Source of the DNA: Gonocerus acuteangulatus
Lineage: Eukaryota; Arthropoda; Insecta; Hemiptera; Coreidae
Direction: 5' to 3'
NCBI GenBank assembly: GCA_946811695.1
Contig: OX328126.1
Location: forward strand, 80,854,214 to 80,918,213
Length of the DNA stretch: 64,000 nt
Both the position numbers and the translations under genes were made by a program. Each line of letters opens with the position of its first letter. Position 1 is the first letter of the stretch. Below, in pieces: positions 28,001-43,000 of this stretch. The notes beneath the pieces were generated by a model. The model did no database searches and had not been told where the DNA came from. It saw only the letters and a program-made list of their open reading frames with translations.

Positions 28001-31000
28001 AGTAACTTGAAATGTACCTACCGAATACTCCTTTTGGGGCTGGTAAGTCAAACTTAATACAGGCAATACCAAAGAGTTGTACTGCCCAGCAAGCGTGAGA
28101 CGTGAGCTCTTGAAGAAACAGACAACCAGCCATTTGGAGAATAGTTTTTGTAAATATGACAGTAACATTGTAAAATATCAAATGGTGCCACCTGTAACAG
28201 ACGACATAATTAATATATTTGAACCACCATTATTTTTGTGATCTATGGGTTCTGAAACGTGAAGTTTTCCATTCGGAATTTCTGGATTGCGATATGACAT
28301 CAACCTTATTAGCGGGTTTCCTCCCTATGGAATGAGGGAGGAACTGCACTAAAAAAGTAACTCTTAATGATTTAATCAAAAAATGGTAGAAGGTCAGATA
28401 TCTAAAACACTTCAACTTCTAATTGATATTTTTTAACTGGTGCTCTACGTGCTTCATGTTACTAGAGGCCTCTTCAAGAGTAACTTAACTATACGCATCT
28501 AAGCCTCAACATAGGAAGACCTTCCACAGATAGAGCCAGGTCCATTTCCATATGAACTTCTGTCATTTATACATTTTTTTTTTTAAATTTATTTGTGAGA
28601 ACCCCATATCAAAAGTGATTCGCCCTTCATTTATAAAATAAATTAATGAGAACAAATTTTATAATATAAGATAATAATAACAGTACCACTTAAGTATTGC
28701 TGAAACTGGACGGAGATATAAATCGTTGCCTTGCCAAAGGAATATAAAGGCTCCAATGAGATAGCCAAGAGAGAAAAGGTTCACTCTGTTCGAGCCAGCG
28801 AGGAATACAATTGCTAATGTAACCCAGAGGAACATCTGAAGTACGATTCTCTTCAAAACATCCAAATATGACCTAGAAAAATTTATTTATTTTTATAGAA
28901 AATACATTTTTAAACATGAAAACATAAATTAAGTAGTTATAATATAACCTTGTGTATGATATGAAATCCATTGTTGGATTGACAAAGCTGTCATTATCTG
29001 CTTCGTGAATAACACTCCTGTTGGTACCACCGGGATACGAGCCATCAATGTGCTTCTTCTCAATCCGAAATACAACTCCTTGCCTGCACACCATTAAATA
29101 TACAATAAAGTCACCTAGAAAAATAGAATACATTGCCTTAACTATACAAAATACCAGAATAGTTTTTTTACTATTTTTTCATACAATTATATGCAACTCA
29201 TTGTTCCCTTAAGAAAGTTCTCCAATTCTTTAAAATGTATGTTTTTTCTTATCCTTTATAGAATTATATAAATCCATCATAATGTACCATAATGTAAATT
29301 GATGTGATTATCTCCCAAATACTAGACTGGAGTATTATATAAGTAATCTTGGAACTAATAATTTAAAAACTATCAGTTTTATTCATTTTTTTAATTATTT
29401 TAATCCTTAATAAAAAGTATGTATATTATTATTAAATTGATTTTAAAGCCAATCAAAATATATTTAAAACCAACTTGTTATACTTAAATAATTTTTGTAA
29501 GATACTAAATTAAATCAATATGAATATTCATAACCTAAATTACATCAAGCCGTTCCATTTGGGAAGTTTTGTTTGGCTGACAAGAAATCCAATGTGCACA
29601 AGGTCCCTAACATTTTATTTTAATTCTTTTTATATATTCACTAAAAACTCCCATAGGAAATAGAAGGCATTCATTGGCTTTTGTTCCTTATGAAATAATT
29701 CCCTAAGCCCATCGTAAATGAGTAATCAAAAGTTACTAAATATACAGCATTAAATAATATATTATGAGTATTAAAGAAGTATTTATTTATTTTATTTATA
29801 TAATTTGTTTTTAGGGCATTGCATGGGCGTATATAAGGGGGGGCTGCAGCCCCCCCCCCCCCCGAAATTTTGATTTGATCGGTAAAAATTTCATAAAACC
29901 CTTAAAAATAAATTAAATAAGATCATTTTGTTCATAAAACATATTCTATTTTGGGTGTAATAGCGTTTAAGTTGACTAAAACTCTTCCAAGATCTAAATT
30001 GTTAGTATTCCATACCCCGGAAATGGTCTCAGCCCCCCCCCCCCCCCGAAATTTTCCCAGCCCCCTCCGAAATTATTTTCTATATACGCCCATGGGGCAT
30101 TGCTCTATACAAAGGGATGTGTGCAAATGAAATACTTATGGCTGTCATATTCAATATTTAATAGATTAATATAAAGTACTAACAAACAGAAGTAAAAATA
30201 AAAAGCATAATTGACAATATAATTAAATCAAAACATTATCTAATACCAATTTAATAACAACATAACCAATAGACTGTCTCTGATATGCTTTATAAGTTCA
30301 GGATTCCAGAGCAAAAGTTCTGAAGTTTACATATGCTACGGTGAAATATTAGAGATTTTGGAGTTGAGATTCATTCAGATCCTTTTAAAAAATAAATAGG
30401 TTTCGGGAAGGTTGTTTATAATACCTGAAATGTGGGATGACCTATAGGGATATGGTAAATGTCCTCTAGCTGATAGAATTAGGATTTCTGGATATTGTAC
30501 TCATCCTGTAATTTATTTTTCTAATGTGAGATATTATATAATAAAATGGAAATGGGAGGTTCATCTTTAGGAAATCTAGTGTTTTCTGGTTGGAATCAAA
30601 CATAAGCCTATACATGGGACAGAACTATGACAAGGCTCCACTATTTCTATCTTGTTCTGATTAAAAAATTGTATATTCGTCCATAATGTTTTCATTTCTC
30701 TCCTTCTTGTTGATGAATTGGAGACTTCAGGAAATGTATCTCTATCCTGGAATGTTTTATTCATTTTTTTCTATTTGTAAGAAGCAATTAAATTTATGAT
30801 TTTATGGTGATCTCCCTGCAAGATCCTTTTGGCAGCATATATTTTGATATATCTCAATATAGGCATGTCAAGAACTTTTTATTAAAGAAGTAAGTGTGAA
30901 TATTAATAATTAGACAAATTTGTATGAACGCAACGACTTAGAAAAACAATTTACTTTAAGATCAGTCTTATGCCTGTGGTTATATTTGTAACTTATGAGC

Positions 31001-34000
31001 AAATGAATAATCGCAACTCACAGATAAGTTTGTAAGACGGAGGTGGGTCAATTTCATCTGGCAAATACAGCCACTCTCTCAAGCTTACCATAAGCTCACT
31101 GTTTCCTGCCCAAGGATAAGCTGGAATCGAAATGAAACACATTAATTTCAAATATAATGATAATAATTATTAGTTAAAAAAAAATGTGTATAAGAACTTA
31201 CTAAAACACAAAAATGGTGGGAGTCCCACCACCGAGAAATATTGGACAGGTATTGTTATCGCTATGAACAAAGTTATAATCGGCCATATAACAGAAAGTA
31301 TAGATCTTCGAGGTGTTATAAGAATTACTACCCAGATGGCATAGACACAAGCATATACATCCATCCGTGTAGCAATCAGCACGGTCATACTGATTAGGCA
31401 AATCTAAAACATGGAATCAAGGTTAATTTCTCAATCACTGCAGAATCTTAAGGAAAATATAAGTTCTTACCTCAATACCAAATCTGTAGAAAACATAATT
31501 TGCCAAGTACTTGAGGCAGTTCCTAATATTTTTGTCAGCATGAACAAATGTAATGCCCGGAAACATGATGAGTGGGCGTGACAAGGAACGCCCTTTCAAA
31601 TGCCTCTGGTATTTCTGCCTTGTCATAACCACAGCATGGAATGTAACAATCAGGATAATAGCTGGGGAGGTAAATTAAGTAATCATATTATTGACAGACC
31701 TATATGAAATTAAATTATTAGGTATATTAAGTTGAACATAAAATAATCAAGAAATAAGTCCTTATTTCTCTGATTGACATCGCCCCATTAAAAATTACAA
31801 TAGAACCTTTTATTTTTAGACTTATCGAATAAGTCTCTAAAAAAAGGCGGAAGGTCAATAAAACTACACCACACAATTTCACACTTTTTATTAGACTTCC
31901 CTACATGTTTCGCACCATTTTGGCGCCTCTTCAGAGGAATATGCTTCAAAACACAACTTCAGCCTCGATTGGAGGAGGAGAACCTTCCACTAGCAGGGCC
32001 TGAGTCTAGACGAGGCCTCCTCAAGTTGAGGCTGAAGTTATGTTTTATGTATATTCCCCTGAAGAGGTGCCAAAATGGTGCGAAACATGTAGGGAAGTCT
32101 AATAAAAAGTGTGTGGCGTATGTTATTGACCTTCCGCCTTATTCGATAAGTCTATAAATTTGAGCAATGGGTCATTTAATGAATAATTACTTTTTTTTTT
32201 ATAGAATTTAGTAAACTTTCAAATGGTCATCTTCCACTTTCTATGATTTCCCAACCGTTTTCGAGATGTTAGAAAATATACAAAAATCCCAAAACTTTTC
32301 ATGCCTGTTAATGAAATATTTTATTTCTAGTACTTCCTTAACTCCAACCGGAACCAAGCTTAACTATCTTACATTAAATGGATGGCAAACGTCTGAAACA
32401 AGTTTCTATTGAATCAACCGATTATATGGGTTCTGAAACATGAAATTTTCTAATTGGCACTTCCGGATTGACTCGTGAGGTCACCCTCATAAGCGGGTTT
32501 CCTCCTTATGGGGGAGGGAGGAACCACTAAAATGTAGTTAAAGATAAGAAGAATTTTTTTTTTAAAAAATGAATAAACATACCGATGTAACCTCTTAATA
32601 AGTAATGTAGGGGATTTGAAGAATCAGTTTTCCTAAATCCAATCCATTCTGCTGTATTGTATGTTTTCTGAAACAAAAAAAATATTAAATGAAATGAGAC
32701 ATTCCTAAAAAAAGACAATAAAAAAAAAATCATTAAGAAGAATACTTACATTTTCTCCTTCGCAATTGACAGAAAAATTTTTGTGATCGATATAGTCAAT
32801 TTGGTAAATCATTTTAGATAGGAGAAGTAACGATGCAAATGAAGACATGGCATGAGCGATGACTATTTGTAAATTATGACCAAGCATCAGTGATATTATT
32901 GTCAGCAAAACAAACAATATATGGAGGGCACAGACCTGCAACAGTAGAATTGCTATGCCTGAAGTATTAAAATAGAATAACATCTCACCTTTTGTTTAAA
33001 TTTATTACTAAAAAAAAATCCTAACTCATAGGAGCTTTTTAAACATTGCGTGTTTCTGAATAGAATAATACAATTTTCTCAAACAAATCTTCAACAAAAT
33101 GTTTGGCAAAGAAATGATTTTTTTTCTCATTGAGAAAACAGATGGAAAACTTAAGGGAGCACAAAATTTATGATATAAGATGATGACCCTTTATTCTCAA
33201 TAATGTATTTTAATATTCAATTAATATTCTTTTATTTTGTGCTCTACATGTTTCATGTCACTAGACGCCTCTTCAGAAAAACTTTAACTATGTGCAGCTC
33301 ATTTCAGCCTCAAATTAAGAAGACCTTAAACAGGCAGGGCCATGTCTAAACTAATACAATAAAAATAAAATAAAGATGGCCATTGTCAAACAGCTGTTTA
33401 AAGTAAAGTAAGCTGCTTGTTGTAAAGTGTCATGGTTAAAATAATTTCCAGAGAAAGCTTTTAGTCCAAGAGCTGGTAACGCATGTTTCATGAAGTGTTT
33501 TATGCACCTTGAAATTTTGCTATAGCGCCTCTCTTGGGTAGATAAGAAGGTAAATATGTGTTGGCTAGCCTTACCATGGAACACCTCAAACTGCAAAAAA
33601 AAAAAAAAAAAAAAAAAAAACCTAAGTTGTTTTTTTTCTAATAATAAATGAGTGTTTCATTCATGCTGCCATTTAAACCGGTACAGCTGAACAAGATCAT
33701 GTGAGCAAGAACTAATGAGGGTGCAGAGAACAAACACAACTGCCCCAATGACCGGTGCTCTCGCTCGCTCTTATGGTTACACACAGTGTATTCCAGTCTA
33801 TCATAGGCAACATTTATTTTCATGCTTGCCGATAATTAAGCCCCACAAAAAGTGTCTGCCATTTTTTAATTATTTTCAATTATGTTTATTAAAGACACTG
33901 TTTAAATCATAGTGTGAATAAAGCACATTTAATATTAAAAAAAAAACTACTTTGGTTTTTTTTTTTTTTTAATTTACATTTTAACTGCCTTATTTATTAT

Positions 34001-37000
34001 TCATTTTAAAATACATTAAAGATTAGTTGGCTTCTGTGTAAAACACCATTTTTGGCAATATTTTTTTGGGCCTTTCCCCTATGCGCAGTATCTGGTGTTC
34101 TACGGTAAGTCTAGCCATCACATATTTGCCTTCTTATTTACCCTAGAGATGCAGTACAGCAAAATTTCAAGGTGCATAAAACACTTCATGAAACGTGTGT
34201 TACCAGCTCTCCAACTATTTAGTTAATAATTAAATATTAAAATAAAATATAACTAACATAATTAATTCTAAATATCGTTCATAATATTGAAAAATATATT
34301 ATTTAAGTACTATATCTCCATTCTTTTATTTACTCATTAGAGTAAGTGTAACAATTTTTTTCCCAATAATACCAAACGGGTGAAGAATAACCCTTCAAAA
34401 CTTTTTCAAACTTTCCATTTATTCTCCCATCACAACGTTTCGGACACCCAGGTCCATCTTCAGGCAATCATGTCCTGTTCATTACTCAAGTTACACTAAA
34501 CAGTCATACAATAAATAAACATGATTCCTGTAAGGAACCAAGTCAAAAATTCCACCTACATCAAACACTCATTATCACAGCCCATCAATTTTTTTCCCAA
34601 TAGGGGCGAGGAAACATTAATAATAACTAAAGCAGGGTTAGTTGAGTTTTAACAGTATACAGGACTACAGTCCTTTTTCATTCATTCGTGACTTTTTATA
34701 GCCAGAATCATTACAAGAGTAATAGAAATCTAAATAGCTTAAAAGTATGCATATTAAGTAACCAACATTTCCAACGGTTCTCTGTAATGAACTGAATTTT
34801 GCATTTCAAGAACTGCGGAGAAAAAAGTTTAATAGAGTAAAATTACTCACATCACGAATAGCCACCAGTATAATGGTGAGCATGACGATTTTCAGCATAT
34901 GTAGCTCGAGGAATAACCAGAAAAGTTCTGTGATATACAGGCATTTCTTCCATATGTAATTAGTAATGGTTGCCCAGCTTAATCTTTTCAAGGCTGGAAT
35001 AAAAAGCAAAGTAAATATTTCTAATAATTTACAGGATCTAAATTACGTTCTCTAATTTACAGAAGATAAATACCTTCTCTCAAGTGTATTGAGCGTCTTC
35101 GTTTTCCATAGAGTGGAGCATATTCAGGGTTACTCTTCACAGTTTCTGAATCAGACTCATCAATATGCCTTGATTGAACTCCTGAAGTAGTATCTGAGAA
35201 TGAATAAATCCTTGCTCGGCGGGTCGAACTTGTACCCCTCCACAAAAACATCACTGTCAGCTTAAGCTATCGAATTAAATACCCTAATTATATAAAACAT
35301 ATCAAACATTATTTACCTGCTTTTGATATCGGATATAGCCAGGAAGTCTTTATGGAAGTAATAAAGTTGAATAACAGTGATTATGACAAAGAACGTAGGA
35401 GTTAGTAGTTTGACAAATAAATTTGCAGTATCAAATCGCTCCAGCCCAATATCTTTTTGACTGTAACATAGATAGTATACATAAGTATTATCATATATTT
35501 TTAAGTATTATTGTAGGAGATTCAGTAATAAAAATCTTCTTTTCTTTTTTTTTTTACAGTGCATCTGCATCAAGACCATTAGCATGGGCTATCTATAGGC
35601 TGACATCCTTCCTGAACATCCATGTAAAAATACCCCCCCCCCCAAATCTGTTAACAAAATGAGGTAAAGGATCATCATTTGTTATATGTACATTATCTTG
35701 TACACCAGTATCAATTGTTGGATGAGACTTTGGATAATGTTAGAGACTCTCAATCTTCAGAAATTTCCTGTGCACAACATTATTACTAAGATTTTGTAGA
35801 AAGTATGTGCCAAGTTGTTCCCCAAAACATATAATGATAAACACAAAAACAACAGACCAAAAATGGCTTATGAAGTTTTGGTAAACAAATCCTAAAGTAC
35901 AGAGAATGACATTATTTGCAATGAGTTATGGGCATTCTAGTAAAACTCATAGAAGTGTCACCATAAAATGTCAATAATAATAATGTAAACTATTTTAAGA
36001 AACTTCAACATTTTAAAAACTTTTTTCTCAACAGTGTTCTTTAAAAAAAAAGGTAAAATGTATTCAGACTGTTGATGTCAAATTTTTAAAATTTAAATTT
36101 CCGTGACCCTATGCCAAAGATAAAAAATTGGGGGCAATTTATTTAAAAATATTCACACTGAAATTTCATTTTTCACATAAAAGGTGAATAAACGTCTATA
36201 GTTTGGGTTCATAACCTTCTCCCTGATTGCTGTAACAACTTGTTAACTCATAAACACTTAGTTTAGCGATTCGGCCTAGGAAATCAGCTTATTTTTCCAG
36301 TGTCTTTGTAGGATGAATTGTTGCTGGGATCCTTCAAATACACCGAAGAAGCTAAATGTCTACAGCAAATATTTAGACTCATGGAGGTAGCTTAAGACAT
36401 AAAAGATTTTGTTGATGAGATTGTAATTGTACTTTCAAATTTCCTTGTAAGAAATTAAATAAGACTATAATGTTGAGAACATGATTTAATTAATTCAAAA
36501 ATCAGATAACCTGATGAAATGCTTAAAATTAAAAAAAAATAGCCATGTAATTTTAGTTGAAATTTTACTAAATAGTAAGAAAATATCCTTAATGTAACTT
36601 ACAGATCCTTGTCAATGTAGAGGTATCGCTCCCAATAGGTATCGAAGTTATCGAATTGATAGGTGTAAGTCATTACGAGAATTAGCATGGAATATATAAT
36701 GACAGTTAGCCAAAACCCATACATCATTTTTCGCCACAACGACCAGGAAATCTGTTCAAGAAATCAAACGTGTATATGTAGTATGACTATGAAGGAATCA
36801 ATTTATATTAGATATCTGAAATATTAACCAAACCTGGAATGTTAATATGAAAATAAGAGCTAGTGCCATGTATATAATTCTAAATATTGTCATTCGTTCT
36901 CCTGTTATTCCTATTGTAAACAGAATACTCGCTACAATCCAAATCCAGAACTTGGTGAGGAGGGAACGGCAGTAGTTCCCAATCTTCTGAACAATTCTAT

Positions 37001-40000
37001 TCGTCTTAGTTTGAGATTCATCTCCAATTCCTGCAAAATTAATTATAAAAATAAGTAGAATGAAGGAGAGGTACGTGGAACGAATCAGATTTCTGTGAAG
37101 TTTTTAAATTACTAACTTATTAAAAGATAAAATTTCTAAGAAATAAAAAGAAAAATGGAATAAGTGAAACATATTGAATGGAAAATATGAATAATGAATT
37201 TTTCACTGTAAAAATGAAATTGTATAAGGTGAAAAGTATGGATTAAATCCTCAGTATGAAAATATGATTATTTGGTTACTTTTGAGAAATAATGGAGAAT
37301 TATTACCCAAGATAGAAGTGTATTATTGGATTTAATTTCCAAAGAAGGCTCATTCAAATTACAAAAGGGCTAATTAATTTCCAAAATTAATACAATTTTT
37401 TTTTTTTTTTTTTTTTTTGTGGCAAAATCAATCACATGTGTCATGGTTACTGTTAAACAAAAAAAAAAAGGGGGATTTAAACAATCTAAAGTTTTGGTTA
37501 TATTTGAACTGCATAAGTACACATTTATTATGGAAAGGATTAAGAGCATTTGGAGGAAATAATAATTAGGATTTTATAAGTGACTAATGTCAACAAAGGG
37601 ACTGAAGACGAGGCAGCGCTCGGCTTTTCGAGGCTAATCGCATGTTTTATGACGATTCATAACTTCATGGTCAGGTCCCGAGAAGACCCATGGTCGCCCC
37701 AATAAATTTATGATGTTAGTTATACTTCATTATATAAACCAGTTTCTTTCATGAAATTCATTAAATTGTTCATTCTTGATTAACTCAAATTTTGTTAGCA
37801 CCTTACATATAGCTTTGAAAAAATAATACTATCTTCATTTGGGTGTGTGAAAAAAATAATTAAAATTTAATTTAAACCCCCATCTCCCTGATTTAATAAA
37901 CTCCTTGACGCCAAATCAAGGTTTTTTTTTGTTGTTGTTTTTTTAAATAAAACTTGCCCCCCCCCCTCAATCACTATAAGGTGCCATTAATTTTGGGGAA
38001 ACTCAGAAAAAATATGATTGCATTGTTTGATAGTACCAGTAGCTGCTCCAACACTCAGCTGGAGAGGTGCAGCAATATCTGCAATAGTTGTAGAACTCCT
38101 GGCTTCCTGTTTCTCAATTATAAATTGTTTCAGAGTAATCCAAAACATTAGAGTAAAACATGTCTGAAACAAACAGGCAATGAATTATATATTTATCAGA
38201 TTAATTAATTATAATTTCTTCTTTTTATTCCAATGATACTTTTTTTTTTTATTCCAATGAACTAACTATTTACTTATTAGACGTATATTTTTTTTTCCCC
38301 CAATTGCTTTAGGAGACCCATGAGTGCCAAGATGAGAGCACTCAGCGCCTTAGATTCTAGGTTGGAGTCAGATTCAGTATGAATCTGACTTGTCCACTCA
38401 ACAAATGATGATATTCTTACCTAGATTTAACTTTTTACTCTCAACACTTGAAATTGTTGGATCATAATATGAAATTGTCATAATAATAGGAGACCTTAAC
38501 ACGACTTAATTTAAGATGCTTGAAGATGAACCTAAACAGGTTCGAAACATCACAAATATAACTTAATGTTTTAAACAATTTTGGGGAGCAACTCCTGCTA
38601 GTTACTTCAAGAATCCATTGATCCTTCCCCACTCTTACCTTCAACTTACATATTTTTCTTTATATATTATCTTTTGCATCTCTATAATTCTGCAACTATT
38701 ATTTATTTTCTACAAATATTTTCCTGTATATTATTATAGAATATAAATAAATGAAAAAAAAAAATCCTTAACCTTTTATTTCTTGGGAATACGGATTTTT
38801 TTCATTAATATTTTAAATAACTGAGAATAAATAATGATTAGGTGAAATGGCATTAAAATACCTTGATTAATAGTGGTTTGCAGGGCAAGTAGGTAACTTT
38901 TTCAAATCCTATTTGTTTCAAGTTTAAATCTTGTATAGTCTGAGGGAGTTCAGCCTCAGTGAGGTCCATTCCGTATATATATTGAGCAAGAAGAAGGAAG
39001 ATGGCGTAGAAGACAAGGAACGGAGAAGTTCGGAGCATGGCTCTCCGCTGATTTGGCACAAGCCACATCACGCTTGCCCATAGCAGAAGGACAAATGTCA
39101 ACCAGCTGTGGTAGGTGATACTCCACGCCTGTAATGACAATAAATCTGCAAAATCACTTTAACAACACCAATACATACTTTTATTAAATACAAATATTTC
39201 ATTTCAATGAGAGCCACTTAAATAGTTTGTCTTCATTTGACATGATCACTTTTTGAACGCATTTTATTTTCTTCAATAAGGTAGACATCAAAAAATAAAA
39301 AAGCAAACATGGAATACCAAAGTTGGTCTTCCTCTGCCTCCTGGCATTCCTTATTGCTGACGAAGGCTACCAAAGAGTAGTTGAAACGTCCTGAATATAG
39401 ATTTTTTTACAAAAATCGTATTGAGGTTTCTTTTTAGCCGAATCCCAACTATTCCACGTTTGCTTATCACCTCGACGGCTAACTATCTAATCTTCATATA
39501 AATAAAAAAGTTTTTATTCAATTTCTACCAGGTAAACCCCCTTACTGATAAGTATATCTGATCAATATAACAAAGAATTAATTAAAATAATAAGATCATT
39601 AAATTACCACTGGGGGTGAAGGCTTTTCTTTCAAAAAAAAAAAAAAAAAAAAAAAAAGATAAAGAAAGAAAAGGCATCAGCCCTGGCAAGAAAAGGGTAG
39701 TAATCTGTATGTAACGTGTTCAAAAAATCTGTTTTATGTATAAGTCGAGAACATTTTTTTTTTTTATTGTTTAATGCTACAAGACAAATAATTATTTATA
39801 AGAACAAAAAAAAAAATGCAATTGTAATAAATTGGAAAGTTGTAAAGTGAATCTGTACTGTTTATTTTTATATTTAGACAGTATATGTAGTCATTACATA
39901 TAATCTTTTATATTACTTTTTTATTTTGACGTTTCTCTTTTGCCCCACTTTATTTACTGTGCTTGGAATAACAGACAGATTAAATTGCTTATGAAACTGT

Positions 40001-43000
40001 TATTTCATTAAAAAAAAAAAAAATGAATATTTAGCTAGACTATGTATGAAAGGAGGAATAAAATCTTGCACTAACTCTGGTAAGATGAAAAGTACCAGAG
40101 CACATGAATAGTCGCCACAACAAGAAGCTTATTGGCGCAGAGAGCAGACACTTTTCAAATTCTTCAAGACCCAACTTCAAAATTATAAATTTTATTTTGT
40201 TATTATTTTTAAGCTAACATTCATTAAAATTATTATTATATATATATTCTTTATTATCCATATGTTTTATTATATTTGAGTTATTCATTATAACTATTAT
40301 TATAAATTATTAATATTTAATTATTATTATAATTGCTACTATTATTTATTCTAGCATCATTTTATTTTAATCTTTGTTCATTTAATCTGTTCATTATCAT
40401 TTAATTATCAAATATTTTTTATTTTACCTTTGATTGACAACTGCCAATGATCCTAAAGGATGGAGGCAAAATGAAATAAATAATGAAACGTCTAGGGAAA
40501 TAATTTTTATTCATGATTTTTTATTCTTGTTATTTCTTGGACAATAACTCGACTTGACCAACTCTTGCCTTGTTTGGTCTCATCAACTAATGTATAATCA
40601 TGACATCAAAATGTGGCTTTTTTAACACAAATAATCTATATTAATTTCTGTCTTTTTTAGACTTATTTTCCCATTTCAAAACAAAATCCCGAGCATTAAT
40701 GTCGAAATCATGAGTAAACAACAATAAAACATTATACTCACCATCATTATAATATTAGTTCCTATATACGATGATTGAGCAAGAAGTTGTGCGATAGTTA
40801 GGCCAGCGTTGATAATAACTTCTAACACTCCAGTACCTTAGAATTCAAACAACACTTTTAAATATATATTATAAATGAATACCATATGTATATATATGCA
40901 CAAATAAATCAAGAAAAAATGGAGACATCCGCGGTCAATTAAGTCCTTCTTAATTGAAGGAGTGAAGACCGCAATTAGAGGAGGACAATAAATGCTCACT
41001 AGTTTTAAGCTAATCAATAATATATCAAAAATTGGGAAAATCTCTCAAATGTTATGAAGCAAACCCAATAATGGCGGCTCTAGAGTAAAGCATTTTGATA
41101 TTATATTCAACTTAAAAATAATTTAAATATCTCGCACCCAAATAGAACTGTAAATAAAAAAATATGGGACAATTTCGGAGAAACTCTAATCCTGAGTATA
41201 GTATGTAATTCAATCCAAGATGCCTTCATATATTTTTCAACTTAAATTTAAATCCTCTGTTCACTCCCGTAACACCAGCTCTCGTCCTTCCAATCTTTGT
41301 TTTCCTCACCTCCATATAGCTATTCGAAAAATCATTTGTCATCCATGCCACCTCGCTATGGAATTCCTTACCCCTGTTTGTCTGCCACGCTACCAACCTT
41401 GAAACCTTTAAATCCCGACTCTTCCACCACTTTTTTTGCCTGCAAGTTTTACCCAACACCTAGTTTTATTCAAGCTGCAGTATTTAATTTTATATTTTAA
41501 ATTATTTTCCTTAGTCTGTAAATTCAAAATTATTATTAAGGGACATGTTTCCCTTATTAATAAAAATATGTCAACCCACTGAAGGGACGATTCAAACTTT
41601 CAGCTCTTAATAACTGTTTATAAATTAAATTAACCTCTTAATTCCTGAATTCATATTAAAAAAAAAAAAAACAGCCAAAAATCTGTGATCAATACCAATG
41701 AGGTTGAAGAGTGCCAATTACCATACAATATTACGGACGATTGCATTTAATATCCTTAACATTTTCAGCACCCGAATTATCTCGATCATTGGAAAAAGGT
41801 ATCTATTCCCGAGATAACTCGAACTTGGTCATTAAGCGGTTAAAATTGTGAACTGGTTATACAGTGAAATCTCTTTAAAAGATTCTACAATTACATCATT
41901 ATAATTGGATATAGGTAAACTCATAAAGGATTGTAAAAAACTTGTAGTGACACTGATTAAAATCATTCCAACTCCAGCAAAGCATCTGCGAATACTTTAT
42001 ACCGGCCTGACTAAATTTAACTTAATTTTATCAGTAATATCTTGGACAAATTGGTCTTAGATCATAGACCACAATTTCCTGACCGATGAGGAGACCAATC
42101 ACTTCACTGCTAATCATCAATTTTCCAAAGACATCAGGAATTGAGACTATATCTTCCAAATACAGATATATCATAAAAAAACTTATTTTTATAAGTTGAA
42201 CTTCCTAGAATTTTACCTCAATTCATCACTTCAGAGCAAAGGAATTGTGTCGAAATCCCATCTTGTTGAGTTATTTTTTCTTAAGTTAAAGATTTGAAAA
42301 TTAATTCAATTGTGAGGTATAGTTATTAAACTATTTTCTAGACTGTAACATCACACTTTTCAAAAAGCTAATTATGTGCAAAAATATAAGATCACTTCTT
42401 ACATTCACTTTAAAAAAACTACCAGTGGATAGTAACAAATCTCAATAATAAAATAGTTTGTCCCAATAAAAATAGAGAACCGGAATATCCCATGAAAAAA
42501 TTTCAAGACAAAGGTAAACAATTGATTGCCTCAATTATAAAGTTCAAAAATTCGAACAAAAATCTAAAAAGAAAAATTCAAAAGCAAACTAAACACACCA
42601 ATATTTCTAACTAAAATCATTGTAATTTGGAAGTTTAGATTATGCACATTTTATTTTCTCATTCAAGTATAGCTAGCCGTGCTTCAAGCATTTAAGTTAA
42701 GCTTGAAGAATGATACAGTAAGATCACCCATTGACTTGATTTAGCTGCAGATGCTGATTTAGCCAGACACAAGAAAAAGTTTTCACAATATTTTTAAACA
42801 TTGCAATTACTTAATTCAGCTAAGCTTATATTACAAATCACTTAGAAAAAAAGTGATACTGAATTTGTGAAGTTTACAATAGAAACATTAGCATTCACAG
42901 TCAAGGTCTGGCTATGATATTGTGCACATAGACTATTTATCTTCATGCTATTTAAATTGTTAAAAATACTTCTACACTGTTAAATGTAAGACTATTAGTA

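Noticed and set aside
40449..40490. Hairpin atcctaaaggat followed by gaggcaaaatg
   Set aside because: The upstream box does not match CTGANGA; at best a very decayed copy.
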